NCBI GenBank assembly: GCA_002409445.1
Contig: DHNJ01000105.1
Coordinates: 1 to 13,182, forward strand
DNA length: 13,182 nucleotides
From: Armatimonadetes bacterium UBA5419
Lineage (GTDB): Bacteria > Armatimonadota > UBA10988
Direction of reading: 5' to 3'
Within the stretch, counting starts at the first letter, position 1; the number at the start of each line of letters is the position of its first letter. Made by a program: the position numbers and the translations under genes. This document shows, in pieces, positions 1 to 6,811 of the stretch. The notes below the pieces were generated by a model. That model was not told the origin of the DNA and ran no database searches. It saw only the letters and a program-made list of their open reading frames with translations.

Positions 1-851
1 GCGACCAGCGGCGCGCACGCCTCCGCGACCGCCGCCCAGTCGCCGCGTTCGGCCGCCGCCGGGCCGGTCGCCGCCCACGCCTCCAGCAGCGCCTCGCGGC
101 GTTCGGCGGCCTGGTCGGCATCGCTGATGACCACGCCGTAGGCGTCGTTGTGCTGGGTGAAGAGGGCGCGCACCTCGGCGCGGCTGAGCGCGCGGCGGTA
201 GAGGTAGATGTCGTCCATCAGCCCCCAATAGTTGTGCCAGCCGGCGCCGAGGCTGATGTTGCCGACGGCGTCGAAGTCGCCGGCGAAGTCCGCGGGCAGG
301 TCGCTGCCGCCCTGGGCGAAGCCGTTGACATAGGCGATCGCCCGCCGCGCCGCGCGGTCGAAGACGACCGCCACATGCACCCACTCATCGAGCACGAGCG
401 GCCGGTTGGTGCCCAGGCCGAACGACTTCGTGCCCTCGCCCTCGGTGTGGCAGAAGTAGCCGCCGAGCGTGCCGTCGCCGTTCAGGTCGAGCACGTAGTT
501 GGCCGTCGGGAAAACGCCGTAGCTGAAGAAGCGGCGCTGGTTCTGGCGATCGTCGATCGTGAACTGGCTTGGCCGCATCCAGGCGGCGAAGGTCCACGAC
601 TGATCGCCCAGGCGCAGCGCCGGCGGCAGGTCTAGCTCGGTGACGGTCGCCGCGGTGCCGTCCATACTCAACGCGCTGCCGCGGGGCGAGGCCGCCCAAC
701 CGCTCTGGACCCGGGCGCTGAGGCCGTGCGGGCCCGCGTCCTGGGCGACGGCGCCCTGACCCTCGTCGCAGGGGAGGTAGAACAGCAGGTCGTCCTGCGC
801 GACAGCAGCGGTGGCCAAGGCCAGCGCCAGCAGCAGATTGGCGGTGCGCAT
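1..851 (-). CDS. Secreted LamG/concanavalin A-like domain protein (partial)
   Basis: The frame is open from ATG at 851 down to the left edge of the window, giving 283 codons with no stop, so the C-terminus is missing. A GGAG at 863-860 lies 8 bases upstream of the start. The first 20 residues form a Sec signal peptide with a hydrophobic core and a likely cleavage site after AVA. Residues about 21-232 read as a LamG/laminin-G-like beta sandwich: an opening FYLPCDEGQG, the central SWTFAAWMRP strand, DEWVHVAVVFD, and the typical closing stretch GLMDDIYLYRRALSRAEV. In bacteria such domains usually bind carbohydrate or decorate exported proteins. After the domain comes an Ala/Glu-rich, probably helical tail (about 245-283) of unknown role. 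Function beyond export and probable ligand binding cannot be said. It is divergent from the barrel gene at 965. Confidence 0.85.
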   Translation of the reverse strand, partial: MRTANLLLALALATAAVAQDDLLFYLPCDEGQGAVAQDAGPHGLSARVQSGWAASPRGSALSMDGTAATVTELDLPPALRLGDQSWTFAAWMRPSQFTIDDRQNQRRFFSYGVFPTANYVLDLNGDGTLGGYFCHTEGEGTKSFGLGTNRPLVLDEWVHVAVVFDRAARRAIAYVNGFAQGGSDLPADFAGDFDAVGNISLGAGWHNYWGLMDDIYLYRRALSRAEVRALFTQHNDAYGVVISDADQAAERREALLEAWAATGPAAAERGDWAAVAEACAPLV

Positions 852-865
852 CTCGTGGGCTCCGC

Positions 866-892
866 CGCGCCGATTCGCCGCGGATCGGCGCG
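866..892. repeat. 9-bp inverted repeat in divergent intergenic region
   Basis: CGCGCCGAT (866-874) and its exact reverse complement ATCGGCGCG (884-892) flank a 9-base spacer. It lies in the 113-bp gap between the divergent LamG gene (start 851) and the barrel gene (start 965). It could be an operator shared by the two genes, or a hairpin in the 5' leader of the LamG transcript. In such GC-rich DNA some palindromes arise by chance. I see no convincing -35/-10 pair for either gene in this gap. Confidence 0.5.
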
Positions 893-952
893 CTCCTGCC
901 GCGCCCGTCGCCGGCGCACAACCGCGGGCCGGCGTGAGTGTCTAAGGCTGCT

Positions 953-957
953 GGGAG
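953..957 (+). promoter_or_regulatory. Ribosome binding site that fixes the barrel gene start
   Basis: GGGAG sits 7 bases before ATG 965. An in-frame GTG at 938 would add nine polar residues ahead of the signal peptide and would place this Shine-Dalgarno sequence inside the gene. The ATG at 965 is therefore preferred. Confidence 0.7.
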
Positions 958-964
958 CCTGGGC

Positions 965-1651
965 ATGCGGCGGTGGTGGGCATTTGGGATGATGGTCCTC
1001 GCGGCCGGCTGGGCCGCGGCGCCGGCCGCCGCCGAGCAGCGGTTCCACTTCACCGGCGATTTCGTCAGCAGCTACATCTTCCGCGGCGTCGACCAGCACG
1101 AAGGCGCCTCGATCCAGGGCTCGCTGTCCTACGATCTGTTCGACACGGTCACCGCCTCGGTCTGGTCCAACCTGCGGCTGGCCGACCGTATCGGCCTCAG
1201 CGAGCTCGACTACGACCTGCGCTGGAGCTACCTGACCGCCCTGCGCGCCAAGTTCGTCGCCGGCGCGGTCTACTACGACTACACCAGCGGCGGCCGCCGC
1301 GACAGCGCGGAGCTGTATGTCGGTGCCGAATGGAACGTGCCGGCCAAGCCGGCGCTCTACCTCTACTACGACTTCCTCCACCGCCCCGGGCTGTACGCCG
1401 AGGCCAGCGTCGGTCACCGGTTCCTGCTGCCCGGCTACCAGGGCACCGTCGACCTCTCGGCCGCGCTCGGTTTCGACTCCGGGCGCCACAACGGCTTCCA
1501 CACCGGCCGCGTCTCGGTCGGCATGACCCGCCTGCTGGGTGACTGGCGGCTGACCCCCGCGGTCGACCTGTGGTTCCCCTCCGACGCAGCCGACCCCGGC
1601 GCCAACGGCTTCAGCCCAGCCTTCCGCTTCACCGTCAGCCGCTCGTTCTAG
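965..1651 (+). CDS. TorF/Gcw_chp-type outer-membrane beta-barrel protein
   Basis: This 228-residue protein opens with a signal peptide (about 1-23; hydrophobic core, then AAPAAAEQ). The mature part begins with the signature of the Gcw_chp / TorF family of putative porins (TIGR02001-like): FTGDFVSSYIFRGV, then DQHEG and a first beta hairpin. The rest alternates aromatic and polar residues in barrel strands, for example AVYYDYTSG, ALYLYYDFLH and GRVSVGMTRLL. It ends FRFTVSRSF, with the terminal Phe and alternating hydrophobics expected of a BAM-recognised beta-signal. Length and terminus suggest a complete small barrel in the outer membrane. The substrate is unknown; family members are putative porins, some suspected of small-molecule uptake. 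The start is chosen on the GGGAG at 953-957. It is probably monocistronic or loosely joined to the next gene, 69 bp downstream. Confidence 0.82.
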   Translation: MRRWWAFGMMVLAAGWAAAPAAAEQRFHFTGDFVSSYIFRGVDQHEGASIQGSLSYDLFDTVTASVWSNLRLADRIGLSELDYDLRWSYLTALRAKFVAGAVYYDYTSGGRRDSAELYVGAEWNVPAKPALYLYYDFLHRPGLYAEASVGHRFLLPGYQGTVDLSAALGFDSGRHNGFHTGRVSVGMTRLLGDWRLTPAVDLWFPSDAADPGANGFSPAFRFTVSRSF

Positions 1652-1720
1652 CTAGACGGCCAGGCTCCGCCCGGCAGGACTCGCACGGACTGCGGCCAAG
1701 GTGGTCTGCGGAGACCGACC

Positions 1721-3373
1721 ATGCGCCATCCTTGGTGGCTCGTCCTGTGCCTTGCCGCGCCGCTCCTGGCCCAGCCCGCGGGCGAACGCCGGCTGACCGT
1801 CGCCGAGTACCGCGACAAGATGCTCGGCGGCTGGCTCGGCCAGATGATCGGCGTCGCCTGGGGCGCGCCGACCGAGTTCCACTGGCAGGACCAGATCATG
1901 CCCGCCGACCGCTACCCCAGTTGGTCGCCAGGTCTCATCAACGGCGCCTTCGACCAGGATGACCTCTACGTCGAGATGACCTTCTTGGGCACGCTCGAAC
2001 GCGGCGGGCTGAACGTCTCGATCCGGGAGGCGGGCATCGACTTCGCCAACAGCGAGTACCCGCTCTGGTGCGCGAACCGCGCCGGCCGCAACAACCTGCG
2101 CGAGGGCATCGCGCCGCCCGACTCCAGCCACCCGCGGTTCAATGCCTGCCCCAACGACATCGACTACCAGATCGAGGCCGACTACTCCGGGCTCATCGCG
2201 CCGGGCCTGCCCCAGGTGCCGATCGACCTGGGCAACACCTTTGGCCGGCTGATGAACTACGGCGACGGACTCTACGCCGGACAGTTCGTCGGCGCCTGCT
2301 ACGCGGCCGCCTTCTTCGAGTCCGACCGGCGGCGCATCGTCGAGAGCGGCCTCGAGGCGATCCCTGCCGGCAGCCAGTACGCCGAGATGGTCCGTGACCT
2401 GCTCGCCTGGAGCGCGGCCGAGCCCGACTGGCAGGCCTGCTGGCGGACCATCCAGGCCAAGTACCGCGAGGACCCCGTCTACCAGCAAGCCTCCAACGGT
2501 GGCATCGACGCCAAGATCAACGGCGCGTACGTGCTCCTGGGCCTGCTCTACGGCGACGGCGAGCTGGAGCCGACGATCGAGATCTCCTGCCGCGCGGGCC
2601 AGGACTCGGACTGCAACCCGTCGACCGCCGCCGGCATCCTCGCCACCGCGCGCGGAGCCAGCTGGCTGTCCGACGAGTACGTCGGCGAGCTGAGCCAGAC
2701 CGCGGTCTTCAGCCACACGCCGTACGACATGGAGCGGCTGCTGGCCGTCTGTGAGCAGCTCGCGCGCGACGCCGTGGTCGCCTCCGGCGGGCGCATCGAG
2801 GGCGGTGCGGGCGCCGAGGTGTTGGTCATCCCTGCCCAGACCCCGCAGCCCAACGAGCTCGAGCTCAGCTGGGCGCCCGGGCCCATCGCCAACACCTTCT
2901 TCCGCCCCTCCGAGCGCCGCCGGATCACCCAGCCCGGGCCAACGGCGATGATGGCCGCCGCCGTTGAGAAGCTGGCGCCCGGCTGGTCCGTAGCCAAGCT
3001 CGGCCCCGACATGGACCCGGGCTGGCGCGAGGAGTGGCGCGGGCGGCAGGGCGTGCTGCTGACCCACCCCCAGGACCGCGGCACCGCCGCCGTACTGAGC
3101 CGCGAGCTCACCCTGCCCGCTGGCCGCCCGCGGCTGGCGCTGAGCATCAGCCACCACCCCGAAGGCGACTGGGACCTGGTCGTCCGCATCAACGGCGAGG
3201 AGATCGCCCGCCAGCTGGTCGGCCCGACCACCTCGACCGACGGCTGGCTCGAGCTAAGCTACGATCTCTCGCGCTGGGCGGGCCAGGCGGTCCGCCTCGA
3301 GCTGCTCAACATGGCCAACGGCTGGACCTGGGAGGCCGCCTACTGGCACCGACTCGAGATCGTCACCGAGTAG
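1721..3373 (+). CDS. Secreted ADP-ribosylglycohydrolase-family protein with C-terminal beta domain
   Basis: 550 residues; GGAG at 1710-1713 lies 7 bases before the ATG. Residues 1-18 are a signal peptide (LVLCLAAPLLAQ). Residues about 25-350 match the all-helical ADP-ribosylglycohydrolase fold (PF03747): RDKMLGGWLGQMIGVAWGAP at the N-terminus, a first acidic cluster FDQDDLYVEMTF (D78, D80, D81), GQFVGACYAAAFF in the middle, and a second cluster GQDSDCNPSTAAG (D295, D297). In characterised members these clusters bind two Mg2+ ions. Here the usual TDDT is DQDDLY and the usual DxD(S/T) is DSDC, so the chemistry may differ. Residues about 440-550 form a strand-rich, jelly-roll-like domain (LALSISHHPEGDWDLVVRING, ending LEIVTE) that may bind carbohydrate. 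Export argues against a role in reversing intracellular ADP-ribosylation such as DraG performs. A glycoside-hydrolase-like role outside the cytoplasm is possible, but the substrate is unknown. Confidence 0.85.
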   Translation: MRHPWWLVLCLAAPLLAQPAGERRLTVAEYRDKMLGGWLGQMIGVAWGAPTEFHWQDQIMPADRYPSWSPGLINGAFDQDDLYVEMTFLGTLERGGLNVSIREAGIDFANSEYPLWCANRAGRNNLREGIAPPDSSHPRFNACPNDIDYQIEADYSGLIAPGLPQVPIDLGNTFGRLMNYGDGLYAGQFVGACYAAAFFESDRRRIVESGLEAIPAGSQYAEMVRDLLAWSAAEPDWQACWRTIQAKYREDPVYQQASNGGIDAKINGAYVLLGLLYGDGELEPTIEISCRAGQDSDCNPSTAAGILATARGASWLSDEYVGELSQTAVFSHTPYDMERLLAVCEQLARDAVVASGGRIEGGAGAEVLVIPAQTPQPNELELSWAPGPIANTFFRPSERRRITQPGPTAMMAAAVEKLAPGWSVAKLGPDMDPGWREEWRGRQGVLLTHPQDRGTAAVLSRELTLPAGRPRLALSISHHPEGDWDLVVRINGEEIARQLVGPTTSTDGWLELSYDLSRWAGQAVRLELLNMANGWTWEAAYWHRLEIVTE

Positions 3374-3384
3374 CTCACCGCTTA

Positions 3385-3398
3385 TACCCCCAGGGGTA
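3385..3398. promoter_or_regulatory. CsoR/CstR-like operator, copy 1
   Basis: TACCCC-CA-GGGGTA is a perfect 6-2-6 palindrome. It has the C-tract/G-tract form flanked by TA that CsoR-family (DUF156) copper, nickel or persulfide repressors bind. It starts 12 bases after the stop of the upstream gene and is repeated 22 bp downstream. No CsoR-family gene is in the window, so the binder is inferred. A weak transcription terminator is an alternative, but no T-tract follows. Confidence 0.55.
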
Positions 3399-3405
3399 AT
3401 TATCA

Positions 3406-3421
3406 ATACCCTGCGGGGTAT
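3406..3421. promoter_or_regulatory. CsoR/CstR-like operator, copy 2
   Basis: ATACCC-TGCG-GGGTAT is a perfect 6-4-6 palindrome. It is close to the copZA operator of Bacillus subtilis as I remember it (ATACCC...GGGGGTAT). Its centre (3413.5) is 22 bp from the centre of copy 1 (3391.5), about two helical turns, so both copies would face the same side of the DNA. It lies 28 bp upstream of the -35 element of the RND gene promoter. Confidence 0.6.
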
Positions 3422-3438
3422 GTTCGCGCGAAGTTTAG

Positions 3439-3458
3439 GTAAGTAAGGATTTACTTAC
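3439..3458. promoter_or_regulatory. Probable TetR-type operator overlapping the RND -35
   Basis: GTAAGTAA-GGAT-TTACTTAC is a perfect 8-4-8 palindrome, followed by one more TTAC (3459-3462). Size and form fit the operators of TetR/AcrR-family repressors. It covers the -35 hexamer of the promoter at 3450-3478, so a bound repressor should block RNA polymerase. The obvious candidate is the TetR-family protein at 6804-7466, encoded at the end of the same transcription unit, which would then repress itself as well as the pump. Confidence 0.7.
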
Positions 3459-3478
3459 TTACGATCTAGCGCTATGAT
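3450..3478 (+). promoter_or_regulatory. Sigma70-type promoter of the RND-tetR unit
   Basis: The -35 is TTTACT (3450-3455), followed by an exact 17-bp spacer and the -10 TATGAT (3473-3478, five of six consensus bases). The expected transcript start is near 3485, giving a leader of about 20 nucleotides. This AT-rich island stands out from the surrounding GC-rich DNA. Confidence 0.7.
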
Positions 3479-3493
3479 GACGCTCAGGATGTC

Positions 3494-3498
3494 GGGGA
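3494..3498 (+). promoter_or_regulatory. Ribosome binding site supporting the TTG start of the RND gene
   Basis: GGGGA lies 7 bases before TTG 3506. No ATG or GTG in the right frame occurs before codon 37, which is beyond the first membrane helix. The TTG is therefore the only start that keeps TM1 intact. Confidence 0.65.
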
Positions 3499-3505
3499 CT
3501 GAGCC

Positions 3506-6500
3506 TTGCATGTTCTAGCGCGGATTTGCGTCAACCGTCCGGTCTTCGCGACGGTGCTGTCGCTGACGTTGGTGGTGGTGGGTGTCGCTGGGTACTTGGG
3601 CCTCGGCGTCGACCGCATGCCCAACGTCGAGTTTCCCTTTGTCGTGGTTCAGACGATCCTGCCCGGCTCCTCGCCCGAGGAGGTCGAGACCGAGATCACC
3701 GACAAGATCGAACGTCAGGTGAACACGGTCGCGGGCATCGAGAACCTTTCGTCGACCTCTTCGGAGGGCATGTCGCTGGTCCTAATCCAGTTCGACCTGA
3801 ACAAGGACGCGGACGTCGCGGCGGAGGAAGTGCGGGCGAAGGTTGGTATCGCCAAGGCCGACCTGCCGCCCGACGCGCGTGAGCCGCTCGTTCTGAAGTT
3901 TGATGTCGGCGCGGTGCCGGTCATCTCGTACGTCGTCAGCTCGCCCGAGGGCCCGCGCGAGACGTACGAGTACGTCGACAAGGTCCTCCGCCGCCGCGTC
4001 GAGTCGGTCAATGGTGTCGGCCAGGTCGACGTCATCGGCGGCCGGCAGCGGCAGATCAACGTCACCCTCGACGCCCACAAGCTGCAGGCCTACGGGCTGA
4101 CCGCGGCCGACGTGGCCGGTGCGCTGGGCCGGCAGAACACCCAGATCCCCGGTGGCCTCGTCGAGCAGGGCGACACCGAGATGACCCTGCGCACGATGGG
4201 CCGGGTGACGACGATGGAGGGCTTCGGCGAGCTGCCGCTGCGCAGCCTACCGGGCGCGCAGATTCTCTTGCGCGAAGTGGCCCAGGTCGAGGACGGCCAG
4301 TCCCGCGCCACCTCGGTCGCCTCGGTCGACGGCAAGGAAGCGGTCATTCTCAGCGTCGTCAAGCAGAGCGACGCCAACGCTGTGGCGGTCATCGACGCGG
4401 TCAAGGAGCGGATGGCCACCGTCGAGCTGCCGCCCGGCTACGCGACGTTGATCTACCAGGACCAGTCGGTCTACATCAACGCCTCGCTGAACGCCGTGCG
4501 CGAGCACCTGATCCTCGGGTCGCTGCTGGCCGCGCTGGTAGTCTTCGTCTTCCTGAACACCGCGGGCATGACGCTCGGCGCCTGGATCGGCGTGGGCGTC
4601 GCGGTCATCGGCGTCATCGGCCTGGGCATGCTCTTCCACATGGCCGGTCTGGCGCTCGGCACGCTGCTGGTCTTCGTTGTCCTCTCGCTGATCCCCTCGG
4701 CCCGCCCGACGGTGATCGCCGCGCTGTCGATCCCGACCTCGATCATCGCCACCTTCATGCTCATGAAGGTCCTCGGCTTCACCCAGAACGCGGTCACGAT
4801 GCTGGCGTTGACGCTCTCGGTGGGAATCGTCATCGACGACGCCATCGTGGTGCTCGAGAACATCTTCCGAGTCATCGAGGAGGAGGGCCTGCCGCCGAAG
4901 CGCGCGGCGATCAAGGCGACCAAGGAGATCGGTCTAGCGGTCCTCTCGATCACCATCTCGCTGATCATGGTCTTCCTGCCGGTCGCCTTCATGAGCGGTA
5001 TCGTGGGCCGCTTCCTGAACTCGTTCGGCATCACCATGGCCTGCGCGGTCGCGGTCTCGCTGTTCGTCAGCTTCAGCCTGACGCCGATGCTCGCCTCGCG
5101 CTGGCTGCCCGGCCGACTGGCCACCGACCGGCCCGATGCCGGCGGCCATGACCCGCACTTGGGCGGCGAAGCTAGCTCCAAGCGCGGCTGGTTCAACGCA
5201 CTCGAAGAGGGCTACCGCAGCCTGCTGCTCTGGTCCATCAACCACTGGGGCTGGGTCGTTCTCGTGTGCATCATCGTCTTCCTCTCGTCCGCGCCGCTGG
5301 CGATGATGGCGCGCAAGAACTTCTTCCCCGAGGATGACCAGAGCCAGTTCTCGATCACCGTTCGCACGCCCGAAGGCACCAGCCTGAGCGGCACGCGCGC
5401 CATCCTCGAGGACATCGCCGACCAGGCCTGGGAGCTACCCGAGGTCAAGAACGTCGTCGTCACCGTTGGCTCGGGCCAGCAGAGCGCGGCCAATGACGGC
5501 CAGGTCTTCGTCCAGCTCAACGAGGTCGAGGACCGCGCCGACCGCCACACCACCCAGTTCGACCTGATGGCCAACGCCCGCGAGACGATTCTGCCGCGCT
5601 ACGAGGGTCGTGGGTTGACCATGGCGGTGACCAGCGCCAGCGTCGTCGGCGGCGGGCATATGAGCGGCATCACGATGGCCATCACCGGCCCCGATATCGA
5701 CCGCCTGACCGAGTACAGCGCCCGCTTGGTCAGTGCCGTGCGCCAGTTGCCGGGCGTCGCTGATGCCGACTCCTCGCTGATCGCCGGCAAGCCCGAGCTG
5801 CGCGCGATCATCGACCGGCAACGCGCCGCCGACCTCGGTGTCGATGTCTCCGCCCTCGCCCAGACGCTACGCCTGGCCGTCGCCGGCGACGACAAGATCA
5901 CCAGCTTCGATGAAGGCGGCGAGCAGTTCGAGGTGCACATCCGCCTCGCCGAGGAGTTCCGCGACAGCGCCGTCGCGCTCGAGACGCTGACCGTGCCCTC
6001 CTCGATTGAAGGCCAGTCGGCGACCGTCACCCTTGACCAGGTCGTCCGCTTCGAGCAGGCCACCTCGCCCGCGAGCATCGAGCGGTACAACCGCCAACGC
6101 CAGTTCGAGCTGCGCGCGAACACGCTACCGGGCACCTCGCAGGCGGAAATCACCAAGCTGATCGAAGAGGAGATCGAGAAGCTCGGCATGGAGCCCGAAT
6201 ACGGCTTCGACGCCGTCGGCCAGCAGCGCGAGTTCCAGAAGATGATGGGCAGCTTCATCATGGCCGGTCTGCTCTCGTTCATCTTCATGTACCTGGTCAT
6301 CGCCGCCCAGTTCGAGTCGTTCGTCGATGCGCTGGTGATCATGATCACCCTGCCGCTGACCTTCCCCTTCGCCCTCTTCTCGATCATCATCACCGGTGAC
6401 GCCCTGAACATCTTCTCGATGCTCGGCATGCTCGTGCTGCTCGGTGTGGTCAAGAAAAACGCGATCCTCCAGATCGACCGTGCCAACCAGTTGCGTGGTC

Positions 6501-6811
6501 AAGGCCTCGACCTGGTCACCGCCACGGTCCAGGCCGCACGTGACCGGCTGAGACCGATCATCATGACTACCCTCGCGTTCGTCGCGGGCATGATGCCGCT
6601 GGTCCTCTCGCGAGGCACCGGCGCGGCGACCAACCGCTCGACCGGTGGCGTGATTGTCGGCGGGCAGCTGCTCTCCCTGCTGCTCACCCTCGTCGCCGCA
6701 CCCGTGTTCTTTGTCCTCGCCGAACGCCTGCTCGGCCGCTACGTGCGCATGCGCGACAGCCGCCGCGAACGCGCCGGCCACGCACCCAGCGCGGAGGCTA
6801 GCCATGACTGA
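3506..6811 (+). CDS. RND (HAE1-type) efflux pump inner-membrane permease with extra TM insertion
   Basis: 1101 residues, TTG start. It is a proton-driven RND transporter of the AcrB/MexB superfamily, which exports lipophilic compounds from the periplasm or inner membrane. Order: TM1 (about 12-30, after the NRPVFATVL motif), first periplasmic porter domain (31-333), TM2 (about 334-350), TM3 (about 402-422), TM4 with the proton-relay pair D444-D445 in SVGIVIDDAIVVLENIF, TM5-6 to about 530, a short cytoplasmic linker, TM7 (about 582-600), second porter domain (604-910), and TM8-12 with K984 in VVKKNAILQ and the RLRPIIMTTLAF motif. The relay Asp and Lys residues are all present, so it should be active. 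The oddity is residues 351-398: a hydrophobic segment, probably two extra helices, where homologues have about five residues. No adaptor (HlyD/AcrA-like) or TolC-like gene is adjacent, so partners must be encoded elsewhere. The stop overlaps the tetR start by 8 bp. Confidence 0.93.
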   Translation: MHVLARICVNRPVFATVLSLTLVVVGVAGYLGLGVDRMPNVEFPFVVVQTILPGSSPEEVETEITDKIERQVNTVAGIENLSSTSSEGMSLVLIQFDLNKDADVAAEEVRAKVGIAKADLPPDAREPLVLKFDVGAVPVISYVVSSPEGPRETYEYVDKVLRRRVESVNGVGQVDVIGGRQRQINVTLDAHKLQAYGLTAADVAGALGRQNTQIPGGLVEQGDTEMTLRTMGRVTTMEGFGELPLRSLPGAQILLREVAQVEDGQSRATSVASVDGKEAVILSVVKQSDANAVAVIDAVKERMATVELPPGYATLIYQDQSVYINASLNAVREHLILGSLLAALVVFVFLNTAGMTLGAWIGVGVAVIGVIGLGMLFHMAGLALGTLLVFVVLSLIPSARPTVIAALSIPTSIIATFMLMKVLGFTQNAVTMLALTLSVGIVIDDAIVVLENIFRVIEEEGLPPKRAAIKATKEIGLAVLSITISLIMVFLPVAFMSGIVGRFLNSFGITMACAVAVSLFVSFSLTPMLASRWLPGRLATDRPDAGGHDPHLGGEASSKRGWFNALEEGYRSLLLWSINHWGWVVLVCIIVFLSSAPLAMMARKNFFPEDDQSQFSITVRTPEGTSLSGTRAILEDIADQAWELPEVKNVVVTVGSGQQSAANDGQVFVQLNEVEDRADRHTTQFDLMANARETILPRYEGRGLTMAVTSASVVGGGHMSGITMAITGPDIDRLTEYSARLVSAVRQLPGVADADSSLIAGKPELRAIIDRQRAADLGVDVSALAQTLRLAVAGDDKITSFDEGGEQFEVHIRLAEEFRDSAVALETLTVPSSIEGQSATVTLDQVVRFEQATSPASIERYNRQRQFELRANTLPGTSQAEITKLIEEEIEKLGMEPEYGFDAVGQQREFQKMMGSFIMAGLLSFIFMYLVIAAQFESFVDALVIMITLPLTFPFALFSIIITGDALNIFSMLGMLVLLGVVKKNAILQIDRANQLRGQGLDLVTATVQAARDRLRPIIMTTLAFVAGMMPLVLSRGTGAATNRSTGGVIVGGQLLSLLLTLVAAPVFFVLAERLLGRYVRMRDSRRERAGHAPSAEASHD

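Noticed and set aside
938..964. GTG 938 as the start of the outer-membrane barrel gene
   Set aside because: It would put nine extra residues ahead of a good signal peptide; GGGAG at 953-957 fits ATG 965.
1652..3157. Long minus-strand open frame (501 codons) opposite the ADP-ribosylglycohydrolase gene
   Set aside because: It is a GC-rich antisense shadow: low-complexity Val/Gly/Ala/Arg composition, no recognisable motif, and fully covered by a plus-strand gene with a signal peptide and family motifs.
3385..3421. The two C/G-tract palindromes as an intrinsic terminator of the upstream gene
   Set aside because: Stems are only 6 bp each and no T-tract follows; their mirrored TA-flanked form and two-turn spacing fit protein-binding sites better.
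3474..3518. Short leader frame (14 codons, stop at 3516-3518) overlapping the RND start
   Set aside because: It begins within the -10 element, upstream of the likely transcript start. The inner ATG at 3489 would be only 4 bases into the message, with no room for a ribosome site.
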